This document shows positions 25,422 through 36,377 of a stretch of 64,000 bases of DNA, one piece after another. Positions within the stretch are counted from its first letter, which is position 1, and each line of letters begins with the position of its first letter. Under the pieces are notes generated by a model. It was given only the letters and a program-made list of their open reading frames with translations, searched no databases and was not told where the DNA came from. Source of the stretch: Zarea fungicola (Eukaryota > Ascomycota > Sordariomycetes > Hypocreales > Cordycipitaceae); assembly GCA_900169235.1 (NCBI GenBank), contig FWCC01000016.1, positions 1 to 64,000 on the forward strand. Direction: 5' to 3'. A program made the translations under genes and the position numbers.

Positions 25422-27521
25422 ATGCCGTCACGAGACTCGCCGCGCACAGCGAGGCGGCAGAGACCGCAGAGCGGAGACCAATCTCGACGACATCATGAGC
25501 GCAAAAAGACAGCGCGTGCGAAGCGACCGGGAACGGCGTCAGACGACACAGGAGAAACGCGAGAGAGCAGAGATATGAGAGAAACGCGACAGTCGAGAGA
25601 TACAAGGGGGACCCGAAGCTCACAGAAGCTATCCTCCGGGGCGCTAGATCAACTTAACAAGGAAAACACAAAACGTAAGAGCCGCAACGCTGACCGACGG
25701 CGAGTATCACACCACCGCTACGAAGATGTATACGACCGAGACGAGGAACAAGCTTTTGAGAGGGAGCGAAAGCGACGGGAGAAGAAGAAGAAGAAGCGAG
25801 TGGTCAGCGGTGCGGTGATGGAGGAAGGCCGCGCGCGAGGGCATACTCGCGGATGGAGCGAGGAAAGCTACGAAAAGGAGAAGCTATTGCAGCAACCGAA
25901 GCCGAAATGGAGCAGAAAGAAAAAGTGGCTCTTGATTGGTGGCATTGGCCTCGTCATATTAACCATCATCATTGCCGTGGCAGTAGCAGTGAGCCAAAAG
26001 AAGAAAGGAGGCAGTGGCGGCGGCGGCAATAACACGTCTTCATCTTCATCACTAGACGGTCAGGATCCAAACTCGATACCGGCAAAGTGGAAGAACACAT
26101 ATCTCGATCCTTGGACATGGGTGACGACCACGGACTTCAACGTTACATTTACAGATGAAATGGTCGGTAACTTACCCGTCATGGGTCTGTATTCGAATTG
26201 GGACGACTCGGCGCAAGCGAACCCCAACGTACCGGCGCTGAATAAGGCATGGGGGAAGTATACAAGTCTGCCTGCCCGAGGTGTCAATCTGGGAGGCTGG
26301 CTCTCGTTGGAGCCATGGATCACGCCATCGCTGTTCAACTACAATCTCAACATGGGTATTGTAGATGAATGGACACTTGTGACGTACCTGGGGTCTTCCG
26401 CTGCCTCGACGTTGGAAAAGCACTATTCGACCTTTGTCACGGAAGATACATTCAAGTCGATTGCCGCCGCCGGCCTGGATCATGTGCGCATCCCATTCTC
26501 ATATTGGGCTGTCGAGGTATACGACTCAGATCCGTATATTTTTCGCACATCTTGGCGGTACTTGCTGCGCGGTATAGAATGGGCACGCAAGTATGGGCTT
26601 CGAATTAATCTCGATTTGCATGGCCTTCCGGGCAGCCAAAACGGGTGGAACCATAGCGGCCGCTGGGGTGCCATTGGGTGGCTGAACGGGACAAATGGTG
26701 ATACGAACGCGCAGCGGTCACTGGACGTTCACGACAGATTATCAAAATTCTTTGCGCAACCGCGCTATAAGAACATTATCAGTCACTATGGACTTGCGAA
26801 TGAGCCGCGAATGGTGCTGTTGGACGCATCAAAAGTCATAAAGTGGACTGAGAATGCGTATAACCTGGTGCGCAAAAACGGGATTCAGAGTGTCGTCGTC
26901 TTTGGTGACGGCTTCATGGGACTCGAGAAGTGGAAAGGAGTCATGACTGGATATGATAATTTGGCCCTCGACGTACATCAGTATGTTATTTTCAACGAGA
27001 ACCAAATCGACTTCACACATCAACAAAAGGTCCAGTACGCCTGCGATGGGTGGACGCAACAGGCGCAGCAGAGCATGGATACGAGCACGGGCTACGGCCC
27101 CACCTTATTCGCCGAGTGGTCGCAGGCCGACACGGACTGCGCCAAATTTCTCACGAATGTCGGCTGGGGTAATCGGTGGGAGGGCACGCTCAACTCGGGC
27201 GACCCGTCGACGTCAGTGCTGACACCGCGCTGCCCGACGCTGAACAGCCAGTGCTCGTGCGCATCGGCCAATGCGGACCCGAGCAAGTGGAGCGCCGATT
27301 ACAAGACGTTCCTCAAGATGTTTGCCGAAGCACAGATGCACAGCTTCGAAAAGGGCTGGGGCTGGTGGTACTGGACGTGGAAGACGGAGAGCGCACCGCA
27401 GTGGTCGTACGAAGCTGGGCTCGCGGCGGGCGTGCTCCCGGCCAAGGCGTACTCCCGCGATTTCAACTGTGATGTGACGGTGCCGAATTTCACAACGAAT
27501 GGATTACCAGAGTACTACTAA
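25422..27521 (+). CDS. exgD: Type II membrane exo-1,3-beta-glucanase, GH5 (ExgD-like)
   Basis: Intronless, 699 residues. A long Arg/Lys/Ser-rich cytoplasmic tail (1-168) precedes one hydrophobic signal anchor (169-191), then a Gly/Ser linker and an extracellular GH5 catalytic domain from about 215. Family landmarks: RGVNLGGWLSLEPWITPSLF (286-305), HVRIPFSYWAV (354-364), INLDLHGLPGSQNGW (395-409), the general acid/base Glu461 in LANEP, and the nucleophile Glu565 in FAEWS. The layout is that of the fungal glucan 1,3-beta-glucosidase D group. It removes glucose from non-reducing ends of beta-1,3-glucan during cell-wall remodelling. Several N-x-S/T sites lie in the ectodomain. The charged tail includes clusters of RD/RET repeats (about 44-66). 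Confidence 0.95.
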   Translation: MPSRDSPRTARRQRPQSGDQSRRHHERKKTARAKRPGTASDDTGETRESRDMRETRQSRDTRGTRSSQKLSSGALDQLNKENTKRKSRNADRRRVSHHRYEDVYDRDEEQAFERERKRREKKKKKRVVSGAVMEEGRARGHTRGWSEESYEKEKLLQQPKPKWSRKKKWLLIGGIGLVILTIIIAVAVAVSQKKKGGSGGGGNNTSSSSSLDGQDPNSIPAKWKNTYLDPWTWVTTTDFNVTFTDEMVGNLPVMGLYSNWDDSAQANPNVPALNKAWGKYTSLPARGVNLGGWLSLEPWITPSLFNYNLNMGIVDEWTLVTYLGSSAASTLEKHYSTFVTEDTFKSIAAAGLDHVRIPFSYWAVEVYDSDPYIFRTSWRYLLRGIEWARKYGLRINLDLHGLPGSQNGWNHSGRWGAIGWLNGTNGDTNAQRSLDVHDRLSKFFAQPRYKNIISHYGLANEPRMVLLDASKVIKWTENAYNLVRKNGIQSVVVFGDGFMGLEKWKGVMTGYDNLALDVHQYVIFNENQIDFTHQQKVQYACDGWTQQAQQSMDTSTGYGPTLFAEWSQADTDCAKFLTNVGWGNRWEGTLNSGDPSTSVLTPRCPTLNSQCSCASANADPSKWSADYKTFLKMFAEAQMHSFEKGWGWWYWTWKTESAPQWSYEAGLAAGVLPAKAYSRDFNCDVTVPNFTTNGLPEYY

Positions 27522-29378
27522 CCATGTTTTGCAACGTATTCTATGATATGGGGAGGCGGGCGTTTGAACTGCCTGAGTTTTGTACATATGGGGGACAGGC
27601 AAGGAATAGGCATGCATTTTTGGGAGGTATAAAGCGATTAATATGGGTTTCTGGCACACTTTATAGCATTTACACAGTTTGACAGCTACCCGCTAGGGCT
27701 GCATGATATATAGACCTTTACGAAGATTGGATATCCAGGAGGACATAACTACCAGGTAGACTGGACAGATTTAGGACGGGTTCATGGGAGCAATCCGGAA
27801 TGTTAAATAGAAGAATACTGGAAAAGAAGGTTGCAACAAAATGTTTATTTAAACAGATCATGAAGAACAAGAGACGTTATTAAACTCCATGGGGCAACAC
27901 GGAGCGTGGCGCCCGGCCCGTAATGGCTCGGGTTTCTCGGGGCTTGAGAAGAACACCGAACAGCGAGCTCCTCAACCCGTCAGCTATCAACAGGCACTAA
28001 TAACTGTAAGTTTGCCACGCCATGCTAGCGACCTCGGATCACGACTACTAACTACGAGCGGTGACATAATGAATAAAAACTTAAGCTATGGCTAATTACG
28101 ATAAAAAGCCGTTACGAAGCATCATCATGATAGATGCTGACAAGCCGGGTCACACAGCCAACGTCACTGGCACATAACTCCATCTCTAGCTGTAGTATTT
28201 TCTTCGAATGCTAGCTTGAATAAATCAATCTGGCAGTTAAGACAGATGAGATTCAGATACGGAGTATCTGAGCCGTAAAACTTCCGCTGAATACCCAGTT
28301 TGCCAGCGAACTACGGGTGGGGGTTCAGTTCCAGCTTGGAACAGTCGGCTCGGGAATGTGCGTTGCTGGTTAGTGCCTCGTCTCTGCAAGGCGGCCAGCT
28401 CCGGTTCGCACTGTCAACCCGAGAGTTTTCTTCTTGTGATTCAATGTGATCGAAACCCGTGCCGAACGGAATTGGTTCATTTTCAGTCAAAATGGCAATT
28501 ACACGAGACTCGCTCTGCAGGCTATCTAAACCGGCACTTGTAATACAATTAGGGATCATTCCTTGCTCTTGGCTTAAACGGCTCGGGGATGTGTCTACGA
28601 CATTTTCGACATTGGGTCCTCAGTGAGACCCTGCTCATTTCCGATGTAGTTTCCGGGGCCAAGAACCACTGGACTTTAATATCAGGACCCGTTCCCCAAC
28701 GCCACCCAAGTCCGATCTCACCGAAAAAGACGTAGAACAAGCAAGTGGCACTTCTCATTGGACAGTTAGCTAGTAAATAATGCAGCGCTGCTTTCATGCT
28801 GTAAGAGACATGGGGAATGGGGGATTGATGCGATGCCATTGGAAAGAGGGGGGGTCCGTCTCGCGTTTAGGCTGAAGTGCCGAACTGGAGACAAGAGGAG
28901 CCATACTTGCGCCGCTAAAAAATTTACCAATGTCGGCCCGCATCATGCCATGGACAGGGCTCTTTGTAATAAGTCGCTTTCAGCTTTTCTCGGTTTGCCC
29001 TGTGGAGGAGGATGTTCTCCCTTGCCTACACATCCTCTCTCGTCACTGCTTTACTAGCTTAGACGAGGGAGTTTGGCTAGAATATTATCGACTGCTGGCA
29101 AATTTCCGCACTCGCATGCAAGAGAAAGTCTTTGGAAAACATTTATTGATACTTGATCAAAACCAATCGATTCATTTTCAAGGCCCGCAGTCACTTACAG
29201 GAGTACTAAGGCGTTGCACTCTAAACGCCGAAGGGGTTTTGCAGTCAATTCCAGATCGGCGATAAAGAACAGAAAAGAAAAGATTTTTGGTCGTCATATT
29301 AAACAGTATCTTTCTGCTATCCGCTGCTTTCGATTTACATCCCCCCTCTTCTGTCTCCGTTTGTCATCCGAAGCAGAT
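27522..29378. other. Intergenic upstream of the MFS exporter
   Basis: No gene supported. Short frames (28311-28559 -, 28549-28839 -, 28930-29265 +) have no domain. An AGATAC-GGA-GTATCT inverted repeat is at 28256-28270. The last few hundred bases should hold the promoter of the MFS gene at 29379. Confidence 0.6.
28256..28270. promoter_or_regulatory. AGATAC-GGA-GTATCT inverted repeat
   Basis: A 15-bp sequence with perfect 6-bp arms around GGA. It contains one of four exact copies of TACGGAGTA in the window (others at 1453-1461 reverse, 4096-4104 and 14450-14458). Function unknown. Confidence 0.3.
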
Positions 29379-31388
29379 ATGAGCGTCGACGTTGAGAAAC
29401 AAGAGCCACCGCCAATGACGACTGCTGACAATTCCAGCGCCAAGCTGGAGCAGCATGAGGATGACCACGGCAATGACGGGCTATTAACAACAAGCTTATC
29501 TCAATCAACACAACAATCGACAGAGTCTTTAGGCAGAACACGGTCACAGAATGGCTATGGAGTGGACGAGACCCAGACTGCGGCGTCGGCGCGTGCCGAT
29601 GCATCAGAGAAGGACCCTTTTGAAGTTGGTTGGGATAACGGCGCCAGCGATCCGCTATGTCCATGGAGTTTCAGCAAAGCCAGAAAATGGATGATTACAT
29701 CTATTCTCTGCGCGGGTAGTTTTACAGTGTAAGTCGACCTGTCAATTTGTGTATTTATCCACTCTCCACCCCCCAAAAAGGGCTGTGTTGTCTGCATTGA
29801 CTGGCATGCTAACACGATATAAAATACAACAGCACCAATATCAGCTCCGGCTACACATCAACATACGACCAAATGGAAGCTGAATTTGGCAACTCACGCA
29901 TCGTCTCTGTCCTTGGGCTCTCCTTGTTTGTCCTCGGCATCTCCCTCGGGCCCATGTTGTTCGGTCCCCTCAGCGAATTCTGTGGACGCAGGCCAATCTA
30001 CCTCGTCGCCTGGACGGTGTTCTTCGCCTTTATCTTCCCAGGCGCCTTTGGTAACAACATCGAGACGGTCCTTGTATCGCGTTTCTTTGGCGGCTTTTCC
30101 GGCAGTGCGTTTCTCACTGTCTCGGGTGGCACCGTCGGCGACTTGTTTCAGCGCCACGAGCTGCAGGCACCCATGGTGCTCTTTTCCATCTCACCGTTCT
30201 TGGGACCGAGCTCCGGCCCTCTGATTGGTGGCTTCATCAACTACAATGCGAGCTGGCGTTGGACGTACTACGTCTTCTTGGTCTGGACCGGTGTACTTCT
30301 TTTTGCTGTTGTATTTTTCGTCCCAGAAACATACCGTAAGTTTTTCCTCTTATACTGTACCACCTGATAGTGAACTATTGGTGGTATCTTGGGGCACTCT
30401 CGCGTCTAATGCCATCATTGTGATAACAGATCCCATTCTCCTCCGAAACAAGGCTCGTGAGCTCCGCAAGCGCACTGGCGACGACCGCTGGCTTGCGCCG
30501 ACCGAAAAGACGCAAAAGTCCATTGTCCGTGCCATCGGCCTCTCCCTCCTGCGGCCCTTTCAGCTGCTCATCTTCGAGCCCATGTGCCTCAACCTGTGCC
30601 TCCTCTCAGCTATGCTTCTTGGTATTTTGTATCTCTTCTTTGGCGCCTTTGCGCTTGTGTTTACGGAGAACTACGGTTTCAACCTGTGGCAGGTAGGCAT
30701 GACGTTTGTGCCCATTTGCGTGGGCATGTTTATGGCGAGTGCGACGGATCCCCTCTGGCACCGCGTTCGCAGTGGGCTGGTGGCCAAGCTGGAGCTGGAA
30801 ACGGGCGTCAAGGGAAAGGCCGAGCCCGAGTTTCGACTGCCGCCAACGGTAGCCGGCGCGGTGCTAGCGCCCGTGGGTGTCTTCATCTTTGCGTGGACGT
30901 CGTATCCGCATGTACACTGGATTGCGCCGATGATTGGAGAGGCAATTTTTGGAGCTGGGTAAGATTGCATTTTACTTCTTCGTCTTATATTTTTTATTTC
31001 TTTTCGCTGCAGTTTGATATGATCACTTAAGAAGGAAACATGACTAATCGTGAACAATAGTGTTGTCCTGGTATATACTGGCATCTACACATTTCTGGTA
31101 CGTTTCCAAGGACATGCACCGTTCTCGCATCCTTATTACCATGCTTACAACGAATAGGTTGATGCGTATCCGCTGTATGCCGCCAGTGCAATGGCAGCCA
31201 ATGCTTTTGTCCGTTGTCTATTTGCCGCGGCCTTTCCTCTCTTTGGCAACCAAATGTACCGCAAGCTTGGTTTCCAGTGGGCGTCGACACTGCTGGCTTT
31301 CTTGCTACTCATCCTGATGCCATTCCCTTACATATTCTTCCGCTATGGCAAGCAAATCCGCAAAAAGAGCCGATTTGCTACATCGTAA
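29379..31388 (+). CDS. MFS exporter, DHA1 (drug/polyamine:H+ antiporter) type
   Basis: Five exons, 29379-29728, 29833-30335, 30430-30958, 31061-31097 and 31158-31388, give 549 residues. An acidic, Ser/Thr-rich cytoplasmic N-terminus (1-100) precedes 12 predicted membrane segments. MFS motif A appears in the TM2-TM3 loop (GPLSEFCGRRP), SSGYTSTYDQM follows TM1, FFGGFSGSAFLTVSGGTVGD is in the TM4 region, and FVPETYHPILLRNKAR marks the central loop entry. These are features of the DHA1 branch containing polyamine and fungicide exporters of the plasma membrane. Substrate unknown. It is the first of a co-directed group of membrane-associated genes, 310 bp upstream of the methyltransferase. Four introns of about 60-105 bp all have GT/AG ends. 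Confidence 0.93.
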
Positions 31389-31698
31389 AATCCTGGCACC
31401 TACATATCTCACATCTCTGCATTTAAGACGGGCGTTTTTGTCTCTTGCTTCTTTGACTGATGATACATGATACATGATTGCGACTGTGGCGATGCAAAAC
31501 AAAGGAGAGAATGATCAGAAGAAAATATATCTTTAATAGAATTTCAATAAAAGTAGAATCCACTGCTGCCGGCCTATTCCTGGTGCCATTCCTTGAAGTG
31601 CTGTAGTTATCATGAAAGCCTCTGGCTGTTGCCTTGGGCTTGCAGATAGTGCGGTGGTCTAGGTACCTTAGCGCACTCAGGTAAGTTGTTAGCGCACG
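31389..31698. other. Short intergenic gap between MFS and methyltransferase genes
   Basis: 310 bp containing the MFS 3'UTR and the promoter of the downstream co-directed gene. No coding frame. Confidence 0.7.
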
Positions 31699-32999
31699 AT
31701 GGCCAGTAACACAAGGGTCGTTTCAGCACTGCCTGACTCTGTTGCGGCTGCCCAACAGCATATTATGGGACTCATGACAGATCTCTGCGAGATTTTGAAT
31801 AGGATCCAGTCCATAATCACCTCCACATCCCGCGACACAATGGACAGGGTTTACCAATGGCGTCAAGAGTTCATTGGAAATCGAGTATCTGATGACTTTC
31901 TTACCGGCGCAGCCGCTGGTTGTCTGGCGACGGTCGTACTGCTGCTCCTCACGCACATCGTCTCCCTGCTCCGAGCTAATATCTATGACCTCACCCACTG
32001 GAAGCTGAATATCCGTGTCCCAATGCAGCCCATGTGGATGAATATGGGTTACTGGTGAGTAGTAAATAGGATTATGTGTTGAGACCGATGGCAAGGGTTT
32101 AAAGATTGAGCTGATATCGCCCCAGGAGAACGATTCAAGGTGAAAAAATCCAGCACTTCGACCAAGCATGTGCCACGTTATTAAGAGAGGTCTTGCGCTC
32201 AGCCGGTCTGCTTACTGGTGACGCCATTGCTGAAAGAGAACTACGGCCGCGCCGCAGCATTGCCATTCTCGACGTTGGCTTCGGCTGCGGCGACCAGACG
32301 GTCGAGCTCGCCCGCGCTCTTGACGCGCCGTCCTGGCAGAGCTTTCGCTACGTCGGCCTCACGCTCAACCAAGCGCAGCTCCAGGTCGCCTACCAGCGCA
32401 TCGAGCGTGAGATTGCTACGGCCAACCGCCGTGGAATCAAGCTCTGGCCGGAGTCCTTTCGCCTCTTTGGCGCAAACGCCGCACGGCCTGATGCCTGGGA
32501 CCGCCCCGTGCGGGTACTCGTCGACAGCATCGCCGACGAGACCCTCCACGAGAAATGGCTGCTTGCGCTCGATTGCATGTACCACTTTTCTCCCTCGCGG
32601 ACGCCGCTTCTTCTGTATGCGGCCAGAGAGCTCAAGGCCAACTTTATGGCGTTTGACCTGGTGTTGAATGACAAGGCCCGCTTTACTGCCAAGCTGACAG
32701 CAAGGTTAATGGGCCGCCTCACAGGCTGTCCATGGAATGCTTTTCAGACGGAGGAGCAGTATACGCAAGAACTGGTTGATGCCGGCTTTGACCGGGACAC
32801 TGTCGTGATGCGAGATGTGACATCGGAAGTGTTTAGCGGTTTGGTGGCACACATTGAGAGGCAGCAGAGGTCACTGAGACCATACGGGATCGCAATGGGC
32901 AGCTTTGCTGTGGCAAGGCGCATATTCAACTGGCTTGACAATACTGGTGTCGTACGCGCCGTTATTGTTGTGGCGCGAATAAAGAGCAAGTCTGCCTAA
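31699..32999 (+). CDS. Membrane-anchored class I SAM-dependent methyltransferase
   Basis: Exons 31699-32054 and 32126-32999 (71-bp intron) give 409 residues. One hydrophobic segment (about 69-91) anchors the N-terminus. Right after it comes PMWMNMGYW, the entry motif seen in lipid and small-molecule methyltransferases of the UbiE/CFA-synthase-like kind. SAM motif I is ILDVGFGCGDQT (about 167-178), followed by the acidic-loop position YVGLTLNQAQ. The late core strand region ends with ANFMAFDLVLND. The methyl acceptor is unknown; anchoring suggests a lipid or membrane-bound substrate. It sits between an exporter gene and the TLC/Lgt-like gene, all on the plus strand, so a common pathway is plausible but unproven. 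Confidence 0.88.
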
Positions 33000-34532
33000 T
33001 CGTGCCTGCATCTAGATGTAATATTGCTTGTCAGAATCCTATCACTAATAGCACTAAATTATTGACAGTTCTCGTCTCAACATGTGACACGGCGAACAAA
33101 AACTAACTTTGTCTGCTAGAGCACAGATAGGCACACGGCCTGGCCCGAGTACCTTTTCACCTTTCTTCTACAGATTGTGGACCAGCGGTAGTGAACCGGT
33201 TTATTACGCCCTACTCCATAGTGCCCTCTCAAATATTGAGTCTTGGTGGCGCCGACAAGGCAGTTTTAATTTGGCGAGTGGGTTCATCGTTGTCCGCCGC
33301 CAAGATCCAGAAAGAGATGCCTCCGTTCTAATTACTACTTGATTCTCATCTGATTCCTCTTTAGGCCACGCATTCAGGTTCTTTTTGGATTTTTTGAGCT
33401 GGCGCGGGAGCCGGTAACCCACAAGCACCATCTCGCTGGATGATGTTTCCCCGTCTCAACCGCCTGTGCCTCGGCCGAAGCCGCCTCGTTAAATGTCGCG
33501 GGCATATTGACTCTTCACGGTTAGTTCTCTTCAGGTGAGGCAAAAGTAGGAGAAAATGAATGGGCGACTCCATCAGCTGTATTGCTGCTTTTCGTAAGAT
33601 ACTCGCTGGGCGTTTGGCTCCTCCGAACTGGTCGTTCAGCAATAATTTGAACAAATATTCGCTGCCTTTTTTGACATAGCGTCGCTTGAACTTCTAGCTG
33701 AAACTAAATGATGCACATGGTTTAACGAGCGCCCATATTCACAAGTGTAAGAGCAAGCTTTTTATATTGTCTGGGTTAAGCCTGAAAGGCTATTTTTCCT
33801 CAATTGAAATGGCATACGGAGAGGTAGACGAAACGGATGTACTCTTGGATGACCAGCGCCAAGTAGATTGCTGCTGGTATGATTTAGATGCAGGACAACG
33901 AACGTCATTGGAGACCGTGGCCCAATATTCGCCGATGTCGATGCGGGCAAAGCTGAACATCAGTCCACAACGTTTCTGCCTTTCATTTCAGCCACCGTGA
34001 ACAAATGTGGCAACTGACCATGGTTCATGTCATTATTCTTGTGCTGCTCTCCCGCCCCCAAGACCCGGCCAGGACCCTGGCCCCCATCACGGCTGTGGCG
34101 GCGCCGTGGCGGTCCGTCACCGCACCATTACCCGCCTCGTAGACGCAGAACTTGTCAGGCGGCCCCCCCAGCCCCATTAGGCAACACTCCTCTTCCGTTT
34201 GGCCTCACGCTGTCACTCCGTATCCAACTACCCTTGGCTCTCAATTAGATAGTTGCCCGGTTGTTTACACAGATTTGATGCTGCCGGTAAATAGCGGCGC
34301 TACCGTCTTGCAAGTGAGGACGCCCGATGCGAGGATGCTGGGCTGAATCTGACTGCATATGTCTGTTTCCCGAAGCAAAGGATCCGCCAAGCACTTTGTC
34401 TGGAGCCTAGATGCAGTAGATAGGACGGAGGAAGAAATGAAGAGTATAAATAGTCTGTCTAAACTATCATTATTAGTTAATTTCTGACTCGAGAAAGATG
34501 TGCATGCTTTGACACTATTCCCCGTTATCAAT
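33000..34532. other. Intergenic upstream of the TLC/Lgt-like gene
   Basis: 1.5 kb without a supportable gene; frames at 33109-33342 (+), 33361-33654 (-) and 34152-34346 (+) are short and domain-free. A minimal upstream ORF of four codons plus stop begins at ATG 34498, 35 bp before the chosen start of the next gene, and could dampen its translation. Confidence 0.6.
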
Positions 34533-36377
34533 ATGGCATTGACCCAGATTTTCCACTCTCATATTGCACAGATGTTTGCATCTGGTATTGCAGTGTATTA
34601 TATCCTTCTTTGTATCCTCCATCGATTCATGAGCTATGCGTGTGCAGACTTTTACGGTTCTCTCCTAAAAGAACATGGCACCCGGAAGACGCTGGCTCTC
34701 CTCGTTTTCGTTATTGGCATCTGTACGACTCTTATCTCGTCTCCAGCATGCGCCACTGCATTCATGGCCTCTTCTGTTATAATTGGAAATAACAGCAAGG
34801 GTCCCATGGCCATGGATGCTAAGATATGTCTTGGGAGTCGTGCTGTTCTCTGGGCAGCCGAGTTGCCTCTATTGGGAGAGACTCGTTTTTATCTCGTCCA
34901 TCATGCCCTCTCTCTCACCTCGCTATTCATTATCATGTCAAAGAATCTGTCTCTGCGGCCGCTATATTTGATATATGCCGGACTTATTACGGAACTCTTT
35001 TCTAGCTCTCGTGCGTTCGTTCGCGGCTCAGGCCTTCATCAAACCCACTCGAAGCTTTTCGCCCGCCTCACAAACACCAACGCTTTTGCTATTATATTCG
35101 CTCGATTATTGCCGGCTCTGTATATTTTATACAATGAACTATCATACTTGGTCTTCTCAGACAACCTAGGTCTTGCATACTTCTGCTGTGTTGTATTTTA
35201 CGCCGTCTTTGTTACGTACATGACCTACAAACTGCTCGCGGGGAATGGACATGTATCTTTCCATTCTGCACAGCCTGCCTATTTACTATTTACAAGTGGA
35301 AATCAAACCCAAAGGATTTCTGTATTCAGCTTGTTATTGGCCACTGCAATGGTGACCGCAAAGTTATCGACGGCCATGCTCTACGAAGTTGCTCACAAAG
35401 GACCACTCCCGAAGGGGGAAATGGTCAGCCTCGTCACAATTGGATTCGGAACTGTGATACTTGGATTGCTTGGCGCCAAGTTGATGAATTCAACTTTCTC
35501 TCTATCTTCGAATAGGGCCCTGAGGCTGCGGAAGAACAGTGATACTCTGTCGCTGGCAGCCGCCGGCCAGCAGGGAGTGCCTTGCCGCTTCTTCCCTCGT
35601 TTTAACGGCATATCAATCCAAGGAGCCATTCTCTTCTCCGGTATTTGGCTCTTTGGAAATTCTCTACTAGGCCTTCGGGTGAACAACCGAATACTTTTTG
35701 GCGCTGCTGGGGTTAGTTTAGCACTCGGTGAGGCACTTGGCCGGATCGGCTGCTACTTTGCCGGATGCTGCGGCTCTGAACGATGGGAACGCTTTCCGAA
35801 CGTCCAGCTTCTCTCGGCAACGCTGAATATTGTGATTTATGTTACAAGGATATTAGCTCTTGACAAAAATGGCACGTCCAGCATCTTTGAAGCTGGTGTG
35901 GAAGCAGTACTCGCGAATGGCGTGATACGTCTGGTCCTCAATCCCTTCAGGAGTGACGCAGCTGAGAGCATTCTTAGCCCAGCAAGCATGTTTGCGACCG
36001 CGCAGGTAATGTTTGCATCAGCCATGCTGACGCTTGAGCAGACTGCGGCCGGAACAAATCCAACGGCAGCCGTGCTCACTTCTATTGGCTTGGTTTCCAG
36101 GAACATGCTGATGTGTCGCATCGCCATTTTTCTCTGGGCCATGATAGCGACACAATTGCAAAAGTGGTCGTCTATTCGATTCATGAGATCAGAGCATGCC
36201 GTCTATGCGTTCAGCGCCATGATTCTGGTGCTCGTTGTAAAAAGAGACGCCGGTGGCCCAGTGGAACCTGGAAAGTATCCATTCCTGGGACAGGAACGGC
36301 TCTTGGTTATCACAAACCCTGCACTTTGGTGTTCTGTAGCAGTCACCGCAGCATTGCCTGTCATTTTGCTCAACTAG
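34533..36377 (+). CDS. Polytopic membrane protein: TLC domain fused to Lgt-like domain
   Basis: Intronless, 614 residues from ATG 34533 (MALTQIFHSHIAQ); the frame is open upstream but has no in-frame ATG there. The N-terminal half (about 15-240) has a TLC (TRAM-LAG1-CLN8) pattern: YLVHHALSL with His123-His124, ELFSSSRAF (Glu154, Arg160), and NAFAIIFARLLP (Asn183, Arg191) across hydrophobic helices. The C-terminal half (about 290-600) carries a signature like bacterial prolipoprotein diacylglyceryl transferase (Lgt): GEALGRIGCYFAGCC (399-413), then FPNVQLLSA where Lgt has HPSQLYE, then NGVIRLVLNPFRSD where Lgt has a GRF-x-E-x-x-R-x-D type block. The Arg of GRIG is kept, while two acidic positions typical of Lgt are replaced by Ser and Asn. 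The TLC half suggests lipid sensing or acyl handling; the Lgt-like half suggests phospholipid-derived glyceryl transfer. Activity is inference. Confidence 0.8.
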   Translation: MALTQIFHSHIAQMFASGIAVYYILLCILHRFMSYACADFYGSLLKEHGTRKTLALLVFVIGICTTLISSPACATAFMASSVIIGNNSKGPMAMDAKICLGSRAVLWAAELPLLGETRFYLVHHALSLTSLFIIMSKNLSLRPLYLIYAGLITELFSSSRAFVRGSGLHQTHSKLFARLTNTNAFAIIFARLLPALYILYNELSYLVFSDNLGLAYFCCVVFYAVFVTYMTYKLLAGNGHVSFHSAQPAYLLFTSGNQTQRISVFSLLLATAMVTAKLSTAMLYEVAHKGPLPKGEMVSLVTIGFGTVILGLLGAKLMNSTFSLSSNRALRLRKNSDTLSLAAAGQQGVPCRFFPRFNGISIQGAILFSGIWLFGNSLLGLRVNNRILFGAAGVSLALGEALGRIGCYFAGCCGSERWERFPNVQLLSATLNIVIYVTRILALDKNGTSSIFEAGVEAVLANGVIRLVLNPFRSDAAESILSPASMFATAQVMFASAMLTLEQTAAGTNPTAAVLTSIGLVSRNMLMCRIAIFLWAMIATQLQKWSSIRFMRSEHAVYAFSAMILVLVVKRDAGGPVEPGKYPFLGQERLLVITNPALWCSVAVTAALPVILLN

